24,826 nt of DNA from Methylotenera sp. GTDB lineage: Bacteria; Pseudomonadota; Gammaproteobacteria; Burkholderiales; Methylophilaceae. The notes beneath the pieces are model-generated. The model saw only the letters and a list, made by a program, of their open reading frames with translations, did not search any database and was not told the origin of the DNA. The DNA is taken from NCBI GenBank assembly GCA_030693535.1, contig JAUYAL010000027.1:1-24826 (forward strand). Direction: 5' to 3'. Both the position numbers and the translations under genes were made by a program. Shown in pieces: positions 1 through 8,199 of this stretch. Position 1 is the stretch's first letter, and each line of letters starts with the position of its first letter.

Positions 1-275
1 TGACATTGCTGACGAAAATCTGTGCTGGTGATACCAATCAACCTAAAAAGCTTTTCATCCAGGAGAAAATAAAACACATCTTTCGATTTTCAATTTTCAA
101 CCTCACCTATTGTGTGTCATCGTTAATGCGTGAAATTGATTAAATTTGTTCGTGTATTTTGTATTTTTAAAGGTCACCATTCCAAGCAATTGGTTAAACT
201 GCGTATTTACTAGAGTTTGTGATATTTTATGACACCCGTAGAAGTGCCAATATATTTGTCGCCCTAAAGTTCAGG

Positions 276-2846
276 TTACTCTTGCTTCACGTTATTAACG
301 TTACCCGCTAGATTGAATCTGGCGTTTAGTCGGCGTGACAGCACAATAAGATTAGTACTAATATTTCCTGAAATGTCTTGATTCGGCTGAATCTCAACAT
401 TGCCCTGAGCCTGAAGTTGATCACTTTTTAGCACAAGCTTTCTGAATTGAAAGTGACCATTCTTTACATTTAAATTACCAGTAAGTTTGTCAAAATTCGT
501 CGCGTAGCCAGCCAATGATTTATCGCTCCTAGACATGGCTGTACGCGCCAAGTCGATACCATTGATTTTTCCATTATTAATCCCAAAACTAGCAATGACT
601 TCAGTTTCATTGGCTAACTTAGTAAATTCAGCAGACTTTCCAGAAAAACTTCCTTCTAAATTTAGTTTTCCATCTATTGAGCCTCCGCTGCCAAAAGCTC
701 TCAGCATTTGCGATGTGCTGGCATTAGTCAACTTATAACTTCCTGTAACTGCCCATGGCTTAAACCAATTAACGACCGCCTTAGCTGTCAGGCTTCCACC
801 ATAAATGTTGCCGTTGATTTGACCAAAATCAATCTTGTTTTGATTCAAAGTGCCTTTCGCATTAATTCCATCGAACGTAAATTTTGGAATGCCGAGTAGT
901 GACCACTTAGTGGCGGTTAGGAACACACTAAAATCTTGACCTTGTGGCTTAATTTGAACTGACAGAGAATTGTCAGAATTAGTCAAATCCATGGTTACAA
1001 ATTCGCGTGACTCACTAAGCCCGACTGCTCCGTCAAAAGGAGTAAGTTCTAAATCGTGAATTTTAAGAATAATTTTTTTAAAGTTGAGTCGCTCAATTTT
1101 TAGATGTTCATTCTTACTTGAGTGATTAATCCATCTCAATGGCAACCAAAAATCTTCGGGCTTAATTTGCATGCCTTTAATTTCGAGCGAGTTCACAACT
1201 TTCACGTTCTCAAATAACGTTGAAACAACTGGATAAATATAGATAGAATCTATTTTAAGACCAGTATTTTTAAGTTCCTTATTATTTAAGCTAGGGCTTA
1301 CGCCTATAGAAACATTACCAAGGACCAGATGCGGCTCTGGCCACAAAGAAGCACGCACCTCATTCACTGTCACCGGCTCACCTAGGCTGTCTGAAACGAA
1401 CTTTTCAATCGGATTCACCAACATGCTGAGATTAATTAAATGTAGTAGCCCAACAAGCAATAAAGCAATCAACGGCAGATATAATAAAAGGATTTTGAGC
1501 ATGGCTGAAATCCATTTCCCAGCATCTATAGTACGAGCGCCCTCTGACCGCTTAGCATAAGCGTTTATCTTAGCTTTTCTTTCTTTCACTTCCTTCGCAA
1601 AGCGTTTGCGCTCCGCGCGATCCAACTCTTCAGCTTGCTGCTGAGTTTTTTTCTGAATTGCAATCGCTAGCTTTTCATTTTCTTTCGAGATACGCTCAGC
1701 TTCTTTGCGAGATGTTTTCTCAGCATTCAATTTAGCCTGCGTAGCCGCTTTTTCTTTAGCAATACGCTCCACTTCAAACTGAGCATTTTCTTTTAACTTT
1801 GCAATAGTTGCAGCCGTAGCTATTTTATTATTTTCTTCCGCTTCATGCGCGATTCGCTCCGCTTCAATACGCTCTATTTCTTCGGCTTTAGCTTTTAATT
1901 CCGCATAAATGCGATTCTTTTCAGCTTCCGCCTGTGCCTTAAGTCGATCTTCAGCTTCTAATTTAGATTGATGCTCGGCTTCTAGGCGAATTTTTTCTTT
2001 TAACTTGGCTTGCTGTTCTGCTTCAGATTTATTTTGAGCCTCTTCTGCCTCACGGGCGATACGCTCATCTTCAATACGCTCTTTATCTTCGGCTTTAGCT
2101 TTTTCCTTAATACGATTTTTTTCTGCCAACACGCGTGCCTTAAGCTCTACTTTTTGCTTTGCCTTCAACTCAAGTTCAATGCGTGCTTTTTCCTCCGCTA
2201 TCTGGCGAGATTCTAATTCTCGAGCAATACGTTCACTTTCTTTTGCTTGGGCTTCTGCTTCAATGCGAATTTTTTCTGCATCTTCTTGCATTTTAAGCTC
2301 AGCCTTCAGGCGCGCCTCAGCTTCTACCTTTAACTTATATTCAGCTTGCTGGCGGGCTTCTTCTTCAGCCTTTATGTGAGATTCTAATTCGGATTTTTTT
2401 CTAGCCTCTTCTGCCTCACGAGCGACAAGATCAGCTTCGATACGTTTTTTTTCTGCAGCTTTGTCTTTTTCTTTAGCTCGAATCTGCGCAACTACTTCAC
2501 GAACCTTGATTTCATCATTCATCCAAGTCTTATTTTCTTGTTCAGATTTAGCTTCAATCTCTTCTAAATAGCTAAATTCCTCAACGACCATGGGGGAAAA
2601 TCTACTGACTTGCATCCAGCCAGTTATTACGACTTGTTTAATATATCCATTCTGTTCAAGATGCGATAAAGCTATGGCTAGTTTCGACTCAGATATATCA
2701 TTTAGCTGAGACAGTATCTCTCCTGCATTCGAAATTCCATCTACTTGCGCGAGTACTTTTTTTATGTGGGAAGATAGGCCGCCAAATAGAGAACTTCGGA
2801 GATAAGCTCCCTTGGGTGTCTTAGTATAAATTTTAGACAAATCCAT
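276..2846 (-). CDS. AsmA-like inner-membrane protein with winged-helix-like N-terminus and long coiled coil
   Basis: The 856-residue product has four visible parts. Residues 1-75 are compact and helical and resemble a winged-helix fold, with a DGISNAGEILSQL segment and a helix-turn pattern ending in NGYIKQV. Residues ~90-425 are almost entirely A/E/K/R, with recurring ERIAREAEE- and AELKAKAE-like units typical of a long coiled coil. Residues ~452-472 form one strongly hydrophobic membrane span preceded by basic residues, which predicts a cytoplasmic N-terminus. Residues ~480-850 look like the AsmA/DUF748 class: a short helix after the span, LWPEPHLVLGNVSIG, and a late GINNGKINGIDLARTAM segment that matches the AsmA C-terminal pattern. 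AsmA-family proteins are linked to envelope lipid transport or outer-membrane assembly; applying that here is inference. The ATG at 2846 has only a weak AGAAG upstream. The gene is monocistronic or follows cysS after 144 bases. The AsmA call is fairly secure and the N-terminal fold is tentative. Confidence 0.8.
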   Translation of the reverse strand: MDLSKIYTKTPKGAYLRSSLFGGLSSHIKKVLAQVDGISNAGEILSQLNDISESKLAIALSHLEQNGYIKQVVITGWMQVSRFSPMVVEEFSYLEEIEAKSEQENKTWMNDEIKVREVVAQIRAKEKDKAAEKKRIEADLVAREAEEARKKSELESHIKAEEEARQQAEYKLKVEAEARLKAELKMQEDAEKIRIEAEAQAKESERIARELESRQIAEEKARIELELKAKQKVELKARVLAEKNRIKEKAKAEDKERIEDERIAREAEEAQNKSEAEQQAKLKEKIRLEAEHQSKLEAEDRLKAQAEAEKNRIYAELKAKAEEIERIEAERIAHEAEENNKIATAATIAKLKENAQFEVERIAKEKAATQAKLNAEKTSRKEAERISKENEKLAIAIQKKTQQQAEELDRAERKRFAKEVKERKAKINAYAKRSEGARTIDAGKWISAMLKILLLYLPLIALLLVGLLHLINLSMLVNPIEKFVSDSLGEPVTVNEVRASLWPEPHLVLGNVSIGVSPSLNNKELKNTGLKIDSIYIYPVVSTLFENVKVVNSLEIKGMQIKPEDFWLPLRWINHSSKNEHLKIERLNFKKIILKIHDLELTPFDGAVGLSESREFVTMDLTNSDNSLSVQIKPQGQDFSVFLTATKWSLLGIPKFTFDGINAKGTLNQNKIDFGQINGNIYGGSLTAKAVVNWFKPWAVTGSYKLTNASTSQMLRAFGSGGSIDGKLNLEGSFSGKSAEFTKLANETEVIASFGINNGKINGIDLARTAMSRSDKSLAGYATNFDKLTGNLNVKNGHFQFRKLVLKSDQLQAQGNVEIQPNQDISGNISTNLIVLSRRLNARFNLAGNVNNVKQE

Positions 2847-2990
2847 ATTGTGCGACTTCTAGCCTATCAAGCGTTCATGTTTGGGAAAAGTGCCTAATGT
2901 TTTAAACCTAGTTTACGACCCTCGAATTTATTAAGCTAGCAGATTCCAGCTTCATTTCTTTTAGTGTAGCAATCACTGTTCTTTGTCATC

Positions 2991-4442
2991 TTAAGCTCTG
3001 CGCCATGTCGTCCCTAATGGGCTATCTTCTAATATGATACCTGAATCAGCGAGTTCTTTACGAATACGGTCAGCTTCAGCGAAGTTTTTGGATTTTTTGG
3101 CCTCAGCTCGCAGATTTATCTGCTCATCAATACTTTTATCACTAAAAGAAAATGTTAAGTCGCCTCCCCTTACCTTATATTCATCTGGATCAGCAACGTG
3201 AACATAATCTTTACGTCCTTGCAAAAACTCATTAGCATCACGCTGTAACAATCCCAAAACACCAGCTAAGTTTCTGAGCAAAGAAGAAACTTCAACAGAC
3301 TTTGTTTTATTCACTTCATTAGCCAAATCAAACAGTACAGCCATCGCTTCTGGGGTATTAAAATCATCGTTCATCGCCACTTTAAAACGCGCCGCTTGTG
3401 GGTGTTGCCAATCTATCGCTGAATCAGTCAAAGTATATCCACGCATTGCCGTGTACAAGCGAGTAAGCGCTAACTTAGCATCATCTAAATGTTTGTCTGA
3501 GTAATTCAATGGGCTACGATAATGGGCGCGTAAGATAAAGAACCTTACGACTTCAGCATCATATTGCTCTAATACGGTGCGAATAGTAAAAAAGTTACCT
3601 AAAGACTTAGACATCTTCTCATCATCTACCCTAACAAACCCATTATGCATCCAGTAATTTACCATCTGACAGGGCTTGCCATCGTGGCTATGCGCCGCCT
3701 CCGACTGAGCAATTTCATTTTCATGATGAGGGAACTGTAAATCTTGACCACCACCGTGAATATCGAAACGTTCACCAAGATGATGTGAACTCATGGCGGA
3801 ACATTCGATATGCCAGCCAGGCCGGCCTTTACCACCATTGGGGCCGCCAAAAGGTGAATCCCAACTGGGTTCGTTAGGCTTTACCGACTTCCACAGTACA
3901 AAATCCATTGGGTCTTTTTTATGGGTATCGACTTCCACGCGCTCGCCTGCACGCAAGTCCTCAAGTGACTTACCAGACAGTTTACCGTAACCTTCAAAAT
4001 TATTGACGGAATAAAATACATCACCATTCGCCGCCACATAAGCAAAACCCTTTTCAATCAAGGCTGAAATCATCTGAATCATGCCATCAACAAACTCAGT
4101 GGCTTTAGGCTCTATATCGGGACGAATTACACCTAATTTCGATGAATCTTCATCCATTGCATCGATAAATCGCTGAGTTAGCTGACCTATCGTTTCACCA
4201 TTTTCGTTGGCACGCTTAATGATTTTGTCATCAATATCCGTGATGTTTCGCACATAGGTCACATTATATCCAGAAGCACGCAGCCAGCGACTGACCATAT
4301 CAAACACCACCATCACACGCGCATGGCCTAAATGACAATAGTCATACACCGTCATGCCACACACATACATACTCACTTTTCCAGCGATAATTGGTGTAAA
4401 CGTTTGCTTTTCACGAGCGAGAGTGTTGTAAATTTTTAGCAT
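2991..4442 (-). CDS. cysS: Cysteinyl-tRNA synthetase
   Basis: This cytosolic class I aminoacyl-tRNA synthetase charges tRNA-Cys using cysteine and ATP. The 483 residues are slightly longer than the E. coli enzyme (461). The HIGH motif appears as HLGH at 37-40 and the KMSKS loop at 276-280. The zinc ligands expected from the E. coli enzyme are present as C28, C214, H239 and E243 (in WHIECS and FPHHENE). The DHSA-like linker and anticodon-binding region follow, ending in a conserved [24 protein letters not shown] helix and GTTWRR tail. The ATG at 4442 is the natural start (MLKIYNTL is the usual opening of the family). The gene is divergent from the TPR gene at 4629 across 186 bases. No disruption is seen. 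Confidence 0.98.
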   Translation of the reverse strand: MLKIYNTLAREKQTFTPIIAGKVSMYVCGMTVYDYCHLGHARVMVVFDMVSRWLRASGYNVTYVRNITDIDDKIIKRANENGETIGQLTQRFIDAMDEDSSKLGVIRPDIEPKATEFVDGMIQMISALIEKGFAYVAANGDVFYSVNNFEGYGKLSGKSLEDLRAGERVEVDTHKKDPMDFVLWKSVKPNEPSWDSPFGGPNGGKGRPGWHIECSAMSSHHLGERFDIHGGGQDLQFPHHENEIAQSEAAHSHDGKPCQMVNYWMHNGFVRVDDEKMSKSLGNFFTIRTVLEQYDAEVVRFFILRAHYRSPLNYSDKHLDDAKLALTRLYTAMRGYTLTDSAIDWQHPQAARFKVAMNDDFNTPEAMAVLFDLANEVNKTKSVEVSSLLRNLAGVLGLLQRDANEFLQGRKDYVHVADPDEYKVRGGDLTFSFSDKSIDEQINLRAEAKKSKNFAEADRIRKELADSGIILEDSPLGTTWRRA

Positions 4443-4574
4443 AATCGATGGCTAGATAAAGGTGTTAGATAATATAGTGAATGAAAAAATAGTTAAATAA
4501 TTCTTAAATAACCGTTCAATTGGAAAGTTATTACGAAATATAGTGCATTAAACCTAAATGAACTATTGGATGTT

Positions 4575-4600
4575 AGCTAGGCTATTGATAGAATTACACT
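4575..4600 (+). promoter_or_regulatory. Possible sigma70 promoter for the TPR/L,D-transpeptidase group
   Basis: Within the 186-base divergent region between cysS and the TPR gene, TAGAAT at 4589-4594 matches five of six -10 positions. A TTGGAT at 4566-4571, 17 bases upstream, is a poor -35. An alternative pairing is TTGATA (4585-4590, five of six to the -35) with TTAACT (4608-4613, a weak -10) at 17 bases. Either would give a short leader before the ATG at 4629. This is pattern matching in AT-rich DNA, so confidence is low. Confidence 0.25.
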
Positions 4601-4628
4601 TTGTCAGTTAACTAAAAAGTATATCACA

Positions 4629-5627
4629 ATGAATAAATTTATTGCTTTGCTAAACTCTATAATCACAAAGTCACTTTTGATTTTGTCTATTAGCTTATTG
4701 ATGTCACCTGTGCATGCCGATGAACTCAAAGACATTTCACAAATGGCAGATCAGGGTCAAGCCGCAGCTGCAATAGATCGGCTAAATACCTACATTACTG
4801 CCAATCCTAAAAATGCACAGGCATTATTCATGAAAGGTGTTTTATTGGCTGAACAAGGTCGTCGCGATGAAGCCATCAGAACATTTCTTGATGTGACTGA
4901 AAAATTCCCAAACTTGCCTGAACCTTATAATAACTTAGCCGTACTATACGCAGACCAGGGTCAGTTTGATAAAGCAAGAAAAGCACTTGAAACTGCTATA
5001 AAAACTCACCCGACTTATGCTACTGCACATGAAAACTTAGGTGACATTTACGCCCGCATGGCATCTGAAGCCTACGATAAAGCATTGCAATTAGACACAA
5101 GCAATACCCGTGCTCAAGGTAAGTTAACTCTAATTAAAGACCTATTTGGCACAGGTAACAAAACAAGCATCGCAGCTAAAGATTCGACTAAATCAGAGTC
5201 TAAGGTAACAAATCCTATTCGCCCAGCAGACATGAAGAAAGTTGATGTAGCGACTACAAAAACTTCAGCTGATACATCGAAAAGTGATGAAGACATTTTA
5301 ACCTCAGCTGTCAATACATGGGCTCAAGCTTGGTCATCAAAAAATCTTGATCAGTACTTTGCTAGTTACGGCGCTAGTTTTCAGCCAGCTAAGGGCCAAA
5401 AGAGAAAAGACTGGGAAGATCAGCGTAAAGATCGCATTTTGAAACCATCTAAAATCAGTGTCAATCTTTCAAACATTAATGTCACTTCAATAGATAACAA
5501 TAATGCGAAAGTACGTTTCAAACAAGCATATCGTGCAGATGGCAAGCCAATCTACACAACTAAAACATTAGTGATGAAAAAAGAAGGCGACAACTGGTAT
5601 ATTCAACAAGAAATCGCAAGTAATTAA
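4629..5627 (+). CDS. Exported TPR protein with NTF2-like (Cds6-type) C-terminal domain
   Basis: The 332-residue product begins with a signal peptide (hydrophobic core LLILSISLLMS, likely cleavage after VHA at about residue 30), so it should be periplasmic. Residues ~35-165 contain three to four tetratricopeptide repeats with the usual alanine/glycine/proline spacing (NAQALFMKGVLLAEQGRRDEA, then LPEPYNNLAVLYADQGQFDKA, then TYATAHENLGDIYARM). A threonine/serine/lysine-rich linker spans ~175-222. Residues ~225-330 form a small alpha+beta domain (AVNTWAQAWSSKNLDQYFASY to DNWYIQQE) of the NTF2-like kind annotated at the C-terminus of Cds6-family L,D-transpeptidases. The next gene, a YkuD L,D-transpeptidase, ends in a recognisably related domain, so a role with that enzyme in peptidoglycan is inferred. 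There is no catalytic domain of its own. The ATG at 4629 fits the signal peptide. Confidence 0.85.
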   Translation: MNKFIALLNSIITKSLLILSISLLMSPVHADELKDISQMADQGQAAAAIDRLNTYITANPKNAQALFMKGVLLAEQGRRDEAIRTFLDVTEKFPNLPEPYNNLAVLYADQGQFDKARKALETAIKTHPTYATAHENLGDIYARMASEAYDKALQLDTSNTRAQGKLTLIKDLFGTGNKTSIAAKDSTKSESKVTNPIRPADMKKVDVATTKTSADTSKSDEDILTSAVNTWAQAWSSKNLDQYFASYGASFQPAKGQKRKDWEDQRKDRILKPSKISVNLSNINVTSIDNNNAKVRFKQAYRADGKPIYTTKTLVMKKEGDNWYIQQEIASN

Positions 5628-5644
5628 TCCTTAAATTAAGTTCT

Positions 5645-5663
5645 AAAGCGCTAGGCGCGTTTT
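5645..5663 (+). terminator. Possible weak intrinsic terminator between the TPR and L,D-transpeptidase genes
   Basis: AAAGCGC-TAG-GCGCGTTTT starts 17 bases after the TPR stop codon. GCGC pairs with GCGC around a three-base loop, flanked by AAA and TTTT with one bulged G. The stem is only four G/C pairs and the T run is four bases, so it may only attenuate readthrough into the transpeptidase gene. Confidence 0.3.
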
Positions 5664-5726
5664 AAATGTACTGTAATGATCACCGCACAACTTTTATGAC
5701 TGTTTTTTTAGGTAATTTGTTAATTG

Positions 5727-6953
5727 ATGCTTCTGAATAAAAGTCTAACATACGCGCTATTGGCGGCGATTACATTAATGCCGTGGAACGCTACGGCAGT
5801 CAATAGCTATAGCTTAAGCAACTTATTGCCTAAGCCAAAACTAAATGCTTTGACAGATTTGGCAGAAAGTTTATTGGTTAAAAGCTTGCTAGAAATTACG
5901 CAAGGAAAAAACCAGCAGGCATTAAATACCGTAGATGAATTAATTAATAAGATTCCAAACTTCAAGCTTGCCTATTTAGTGCGTGGTGATTTACTGATGG
6001 CACAAGGACGGCATTTGCAATCGTTTGGCAATGCCGACGCCAATCAAACTGAAGCTGTTAAAGATTTGCAAGCGGAAGCTCGCGCACGTATTGAACGTTA
6101 TTTTTCGAATGAAAAACTAGATAAAGTTCCAAACTTATTATTATCTCCTAACGCACTGCAGAGTCATGTCATCGTGGTTGATGCTGGTAAATCTCGCTTA
6201 TTCCTATACAAAAATAATGGCGACAGATTAATTTATGTCACTGACTATTATGTGACCGTAGGGAAGAATGGTGTGGATAAACAATCTGAGGGCGATAAAC
6301 GCACGCCTCTTGGGGTTTATTTTGCAAAAGCCAAGCTAACGCAACCTTTAGCTGACATGTATGGAGATGGCGCCTACCCACTTAATTACCCTAACCAGTG
6401 GGATGCTCAACATAACAGAAGCGGTTCAGGCATTTGGCTACATGGCACTTCAAATGATACCTATAGCCGGCCACCGCGGGCAAGTGATGGTTGCCTTGTT
6501 TTAACTAACCAAGACTTAAAAGCATTAGCCCCAGTTTTAAAAACAGGCAAAACCCCTGTCATTATTGCCAACAACTTAGAATGGCTAAGTGCTGATAACT
6601 CAGCCGATGTAAAAAAATCACTACAAGACGCTATAGATGCTTGGCTTATTGACTGGAAGTCTCAAAATACTCCGAAATACTTATCTCACTATTCTCAAGC
6701 ATTCTCAAATGATGGCATCAATTACCAAAAATGGGCAGACCATAAATTTAGAGTGCAGGAAAACAAGCCTAAAGTTGATATATCTTTATCTGACATCAGC
6801 ATGTTCGCTTACCCTAATACTGAAAAAAAGCTGGTTGTTGTAGATTTCACACAAGACTTCAGAAGCCAGTCATTAAATAATAAAATGCAGAAGCGTCAAT
6901 ACTGGATTCAGGAGAACAATGTCTGGAAAATCATCTCTGAAGGCTCATCATAG
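5727..6953 (+). CDS. L,D-transpeptidase (YkuD domain) with Cds6-type C-terminal domain
   Basis: L,D-transpeptidases use a catalytic cysteine to make 3-3 peptidoglycan crosslinks or attach or release envelope proteins in the periplasm. Counting from the TTG at 5724 (409 residues), the protein has a signal peptide (LLAAITLMPWNATA, cleavage near 25), a TPR-like helical segment (~50-100, QQALNTVDELINKIPNFKLAYLVRGDLLMAQGR), a YkuD domain (~147-285) and an NTF2-like domain (~297-405). The active-site signature is visible: GIWLHG with H240, then S254-D-G-C257, where C257 is the nucleophile. The residue before glycine is Asp, where His or Arg is more usual. The C-terminal domain resembles that of the preceding TPR protein. 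TTG at 5724 and ATG at 5727 are adjacent; ATG is preferred, with only a distant AGG at 5709. The YkuD assignment is secure; the exact reaction is not known. Confidence 0.93.
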   Translation: MLLNKSLTYALLAAITLMPWNATAVNSYSLSNLLPKPKLNALTDLAESLLVKSLLEITQGKNQQALNTVDELINKIPNFKLAYLVRGDLLMAQGRHLQSFGNADANQTEAVKDLQAEARARIERYFSNEKLDKVPNLLLSPNALQSHVIVVDAGKSRLFLYKNNGDRLIYVTDYYVTVGKNGVDKQSEGDKRTPLGVYFAKAKLTQPLADMYGDGAYPLNYPNQWDAQHNRSGSGIWLHGTSNDTYSRPPRASDGCLVLTNQDLKALAPVLKTGKTPVIIANNLEWLSADNSADVKKSLQDAIDAWLIDWKSQNTPKYLSHYSQAFSNDGINYQKWADHKFRVQENKPKVDISLSDISMFAYPNTEKKLVVVDFTQDFRSQSLNNKMQKRQYWIQENNVWKIISEGSS

Positions 6954-7021
6954 AATTGCCACACTATTAGCAATGCCGAGTCGAAACTGACATCAATTCA
7001 ACGTTTTTTAAAGGAATAAAA

Positions 7022-7609
7022 ATGCGTCACCTTAAAAGTCTGCTAATGATAGCTTTGATATCAAGCTCCATTGTCATGGGTAAGGCAGCACTAGCGGCTA
7101 ATCCTCAACTTACATTTGAAACTAATCGCGGTAATTTTATTGTTGAACTCTATCCAGAAAAAGCGCCTAAAACGGTTGCTAATTTTATGAAATATGTCGA
7201 TTCTGGATTTTACAAGCAAACCATTTTTCATCGTGTAATTAATCGATTTATGATTCAAGGAGGCGGTTTCACTGCAGATATGTCTGAGAAACAAACCTTA
7301 GCGCCTGTCATTAACGAAGCTGCTAATGGCTTGCTTAATGAACCTGGCACACTTGCTATGGCTAGAACTAGCGACCCTGACTCAGCTACCGCACAATTTT
7401 TCATCAATCTTGAAAATAACGTCCCACTGAACTTCCGTGGACCAGATCCAGACTCAATAGGCTATTGCGTGTTTGGCCGCGTACTTATGGGCATGGATGT
7501 TATCCGTGATATTGGCGCTTCTCAAACTATGAATGTAGGACCTTATTATGATGTTCCTAAATCAACGGTCATTATTAACCAAGTGAAATTGAATTCTAAA
7601 CCGCTCTAG
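7022..7609 (+). CDS. ppiA: Exported cyclophilin-type peptidyl-prolyl cis-trans isomerase
   Basis: The 195-residue product is a cyclophilin with a signal peptide (MRHLKSLLMIALISSSIVMG, probable cleavage after ALA at about 25), so it should catalyse prolyl isomerisation in the periplasm. Catalytic landmarks of the family are present: FHR at 69-71 (R71), FMIQGGG at 76-82, AMARTSDPDSATAQFFIN with Q125 and F126, and CVFGRV near 149-153. A clear Shine-Dalgarno AAGGA lies six to seven bases before the ATG at 7022. The mature part closely parallels the next gene product, which lacks a signal peptide, as in PpiA/PpiB pairs. It follows the transpeptidase by 68 bases on the same strand. Confidence 0.95.
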   Translation: MRHLKSLLMIALISSSIVMGKAALAANPQLTFETNRGNFIVELYPEKAPKTVANFMKYVDSGFYKQTIFHRVINRFMIQGGGFTADMSEKQTLAPVINEAANGLLNEPGTLAMARTSDPDSATAQFFINLENNVPLNFRGPDPDSIGYCVFGRVLMGMDVIRDIGASQTMNVGPYYDVPKSTVIINQVKLNSKPL

Positions 7610-7630
7610 TTAAAGTTACTTTTTAACTTT
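7608..7630 (+). repeat. AT-rich inverted repeat after the exported cyclophilin gene
   Basis: AGTTAAA at 7608-7614 pairs with TTTAACT at 7622-7628, and an alternative register pairs AAAGTTA (7612-7618) with TAACTTT (7624-7630). Both give seven-base A/T-dominated stems just after the stop codon. The structure could slow ribonucleases or act as a weak terminator, but it lacks a G/C core and a proper T run. Confidence 0.3.
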
Positions 7631-7677
7631 TACCATACACATTTTTACTATTTCTCTCTTTAAATTAAGGATATCTT

Positions 7678-8169
7678 GTGGTTAAACTACTTACCAATTT
7701 TGGCGAAATTACTTTAGAACTAAATGCCGAAAAAGCACCGATTACCGTTGCTAATTTTCTTCAATATGTGGACGATGGATTTTATGATGGCACTATTTTT
7801 CACCGTGTCATAGATAACTTCATGATTCAAGGCGGTGGTTTTGATGTGAATATGGCGCAAAAAAATTCTAACGATGAGATTCAGAATGAAGCAAACAATG
7901 GCTTAGGTAATGATCAGTACACTGTCGCAATGGCCAGAACTTCAGCACCTCACTCTGCAAGCAATCAATTTTTCATCAATGTTGGAAACAACGAGTTTCT
8001 TAACCATTCAGCACCGACAAGCAGCGGTTGGGGTTACTGCGTTTTTGGCAAAGTCACTGCAGGCATGGACGTTGTGGATAAAATTAAAAAAGTAAAAACA
8101 GCTAGCCGCAAAGGTCATCAGGATGTGCCAGTTGATAATGTAGTCATTGAAAAAGCGTCGCGCTGCTAA
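7678..8169 (+). CDS. ppiB: Cytosolic cyclophilin-type peptidyl-prolyl cis-trans isomerase B
   Basis: This 163-residue cyclophilin has no signal peptide and matches the length of E. coli PpiB (164). FHR is at 41-43, FMIQGGG at 48-54, [18 protein letters not shown] contains Q97 and F98, and GYCVFGKV follows. The start is GTG at 7678, supported by AAGGA at 7667-7671 about six bases upstream and by the family's usual opening (VKL..NFGEI.LEL). It is followed after 30 bases by lpxH, the same order as in E. coli, where cysS is also divergent nearby. Role: general prolyl isomerisation in the cytosol. Confidence 0.96.
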   Translation: MVKLLTNFGEITLELNAEKAPITVANFLQYVDDGFYDGTIFHRVIDNFMIQGGGFDVNMAQKNSNDEIQNEANNGLGNDQYTVAMARTSAPHSASNQFFINVGNNEFLNHSAPTSSGWGYCVFGKVTAGMDVVDKIKKVKTASRKGHQDVPVDNVVIEKASRC

Positions 8170-8199
8170 GTACTTCATTTTAGCAATGATTAATTATTA

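Noticed and set aside
182..193. CCAA-GCAA-TTGG repeat in the left-edge non-coding region
   Set aside because: Four-base arms are expected by chance; nothing else in 1-275 supports a gene, RNA or regulatory element.
2010..2379. Plus-strand frames opposite the coiled-coil region
   Set aside because: The Phe/Leu/Ser/Ala-rich translations are what antisense reading of A/E/K/R-rich codons produces.
2931..2954. AAGCT...AGCTT inverted repeat downstream of cysS as a terminator
   Set aside because: Only five paired bases around a ten-base loop, and no T run follows on the minus strand.
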